DNA of 64,000 nucleotides from Pseudobdellovibrionaceae bacterium (GTDB lineage Bacteria; Bdellovibrionota; Bdellovibrionia; Bdellovibrionales; Bdellovibrionaceae), in the NCBI GenBank assembly GCA_947449255.1, contig CANFQX010000013.1:44792-108791 (forward strand), read 5' to 3'. Position numbers and translations under genes: made by a program. Shown here piece by piece: positions 62,411-64,000 of this stretch. The notes under the pieces are model-generated. The model saw nothing but the letters and a program-made list of their open reading frames with translations, was not told the DNA's origin and made no database searches. Positions within the stretch are counted from its first letter, which is position 1. Each line of letters opens with the position of its first letter.

Positions 62411-64000
62411 TTACGGTTTAGGAAATTTAAGTATTTTTTTGTCAGAGATTAAAATAATATTTTTACCTTCTACAGCAATTCCATCAGGGGATGAAATTGT
62501 TGATGGAATGCGACCCAATACCACGCCTGTTTTTCCTGCAACTCCTAATATTGTCGAGACAAACCCATCAGGGGTGATTTTTCTAATGAGGCTGTTGCTG
62601 AAATCAGCAACATAGACATTTCCGCTAGCATCGACAGCAACTCCGGCGGGGTAATTAAATGAGGCAGCTGTTCCAGGGCCATTTGCCGCGCCGGAAATCC
62701 CTGCCTGACCAGCAAGAGTTGTCACAACGCCAACTGAGGTGATCTTGCGAATGAGGTTATTGCGCGAATCAGCTACATAGACATTTCCGCTAGCATCGAC
62801 CGCAACTCCGGCGGGGAAATTAAATGTGGCAGCAGTTCCAGTGCCATTTGTAGAGCCGAAAATCCCTGCCTGACCAGCAAGTGTTGTAACAACACCGGCC
62901 GAGGTTACCTTTCGAATGAGATTATTGTACCAATCAGCAATATAGACATTTCCGCTAGCATCGACCGCAACTCCGGTGGGGTAATTAAATGTGGCAGCAG
63001 TTCCAGTGCCATTTGTAGAGCCGGAAATCCCTGCCTGACCAGCAAGTGTTGTCACAACGCCAGCTGCGGTAATTTTTCTGATGAGGCTGACGCTTGAATC
63101 AGCAACATAGACATTTCCAGCAGCATCGACAGCAACTCCGGTGGGGTTAGAAAATGAGGCAGCTGTTCCAAGTCCATTTGCAGCGCCGGAAATCCCTGCC
63201 TGACCAGCAAGTGTTGTCACAACGCCAGCCGAGGTAATTTTTCTAATGAGGTTATTGCCCCGATCAGCAACATAGACATTTCCGCTAGCGTCGGCAGCAA
63301 TTCCGTAAGGGTAAAAAAATGTTGGTGCCTGACCAGAAAGAGTTGTCACAACACCCGCGTAGGTGATCTTGCGAATGAGGCTGTTGCTGAAATCAGCAAC
63401 ATAGACATTTCCGCTAGCATCGACAGCAACTCCGGTGGGGTTAGAAAATGAGGCAGCTGTTCCAAGTCCATTTGCAGCGCCGGAAATCCCTGCCTGACCA
63501 GCAAGTGTTGTCATAACGCCAGCCGAGGTTACCTTTCGAATGAGGTTATTGCCTTGATCAGCAACATAGACATTTCCGCTAGCATCGACCGCAACTCCGG
63601 CGGGGAAACTAAATGTGGCAGCAGTTCCAGTGCCATTTGTAGAGCCGAAAATCCCTGCCCGACCAGCAAGTGTTGTCACAACACCAGCCGTGGTTACCTT
63701 TCGAATGAGGTTATTGCCTTGATCAGCAACATAGACATTTCCGCTAGCATCGACAGCAACTCCGGCGGGGTAATTAAATGAGGCAGCAGTTCCAGTGCCA
63801 TTTGTGGCACCAATAATCCCTTTCTGACCAGCAAGAGTTGTCACACCACCAGCCGAGGTTACCTTTCGAATGAGGCTGTTGCTGAAATCAGCAACATAGA
63901 CATTTCCGCTAGCATCGACCGCAACTCCGGCGGGGAAATTAAATGTGGCAGCAGTTCCAGTGCCATTTGTGGCACCAATAATCCCTTTCTGACCAGCAAG
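62411..64000 (-). CDS. NHL-repeat beta-propeller protein, 5' end outside window
   Basis: The frame is open from base 64000 down to 62411, so the N-terminus lies outside the window. At least nine NHL-type repeats of 55 residues (165 bases) are visible, with the core VAVDASGNVYVAD and LIRKVTSAGVVTTLAGQ. One repeat near 63300 is shortened by about 17 residues, and the final one is diverged and ends KFPKP. NHL propellers mediate protein or carbohydrate binding; in Bdellovibrio such repeats often occur in large surface proteins. No transmembrane region or signal is visible in this part. Confidence 0.86.
   Translation of the reverse strand, partial: LAGQKGIIGATNGTGTAATFNFPAGVAVDASGNVYVADFSNSLIRKVTSAGGVTTLAGQKGIIGATNGTGTAASFNYPAGVAVDASGNVYVADQGNNLIRKVTTAGVVTTLAGRAGIFGSTNGTGTAATFSFPAGVAVDASGNVYVADQGNNLIRKVTSAGVMTTLAGQAGISGAANGLGTAASFSNPTGVAVDASGNVYVADFSNSLIRKITYAGVVTTLSGQAPTFFYPYGIAADASGNVYVADRGNNLIRKITSAGVVTTLAGQAGISGAANGLGTAASFSNPTGVAVDAAGNVYVADSSVSLIRKITAAGVVTTLAGQAGISGSTNGTGTAATFNYPTGVAVDASGNVYIADWYNNLIRKVTSAGVVTTLAGQAGIFGSTNGTGTAATFNFPAGVAVDASGNVYVADSRNNLIRKITSVGVVTTLAGQAGISGAANGPGTAASFNYPAGVAVDASGNVYVADFSNSLIRKITPDGFVSTILGVAGKTGVVLGRIPSTISSPDGIAVEGKNIILISDKKILKFPKP

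Noticed and set aside
62411..64000. Regularly spaced repeats resembling a CRISPR array
   Set aside because: The period is exactly 165 bases, in frame, and encodes NHL propeller repeats; there are no short repeats with unique spacers and no cas gene.

Overview
The window looks like chromosomal DNA of a Bdellovibrio-type predatory bacterium (Bdellovibrionota) with a fairly AT-rich genome. The evidence is the combination of several lineage-typical genes: a PBP4-like DD-carboxypeptidase/endopeptidase overlapping a periplasmic ankyrin protein (same arrangement as the Bd3459/Bd3460 predatory self-protection pair), a DivIVA gene in a yggS-proC-divIVA-yggU cluster, a deaminase of the Bd3614 type, and many secreted or lipid-anchored proteins. 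The species assignment is inference; no rRNA or tRNA gene was seen.

Layout. 0-8 kb: partial SDR protein, Ogt DNA repair, a secreted protein with a caspase/CHAT-like His/Cys pattern, an alpha/beta hydrolase-like protein, a large AceE-like thiamine-diphosphate enzyme and PcnB. 7.4-12.9 kb: esterase, DEAD-box helicase, the ankyrin/PBP4 pair, a haem-motif lipoprotein. 12.9-24.5 kb: a long minus-strand block, namely an envelope operon (AsmA-like, small lipoprotein, propeller/TPR protein) and a BMP-type nucleoside ABC importer followed 10 bases later by a secreted S1/P1-nuclease/zinc-phospholipase superfamily enzyme, a plausible scavenging unit. 24.8-35 kb: Crp-family regulator, TrmO, porin, ValS, cytochrome lipoprotein, an MFS-rhodanese fusion, and two copies of an inverted palindromic repeat. 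35-50 kb: housekeeping genes (YggU, DivIVA, ProC, YggS, RecQ, SodB, RlmK), radical SAM, M28 peptidase, Bd3614-like deaminase, hybrid kinase and RNase P RNA. 50-58 kb: a divergent kinase/NtrC-type regulator pair next to a near-consensus sigma-54 promoter driving a secreted protein, then an M4-like metalloprotease lipoprotein and a PLP decarboxylase.

57.9-62.4 kb is an accessory scrapyard: a nucleotidyltransferase/ribbon-helix-helix pair with a promoter palindrome, a frameshifted TPR-like gene, and three rearranged copies of an antitoxin-tail plus GNAT-acetyltransferase module, fused to fragments of a HigB/HigA-type toxin-antitoxin system and a DUF4143 ATPase remnant. From 62.4 kb to the end runs a tandem NHL-repeat propeller gene with a 55-residue near-identical repeat, continuing past the window.
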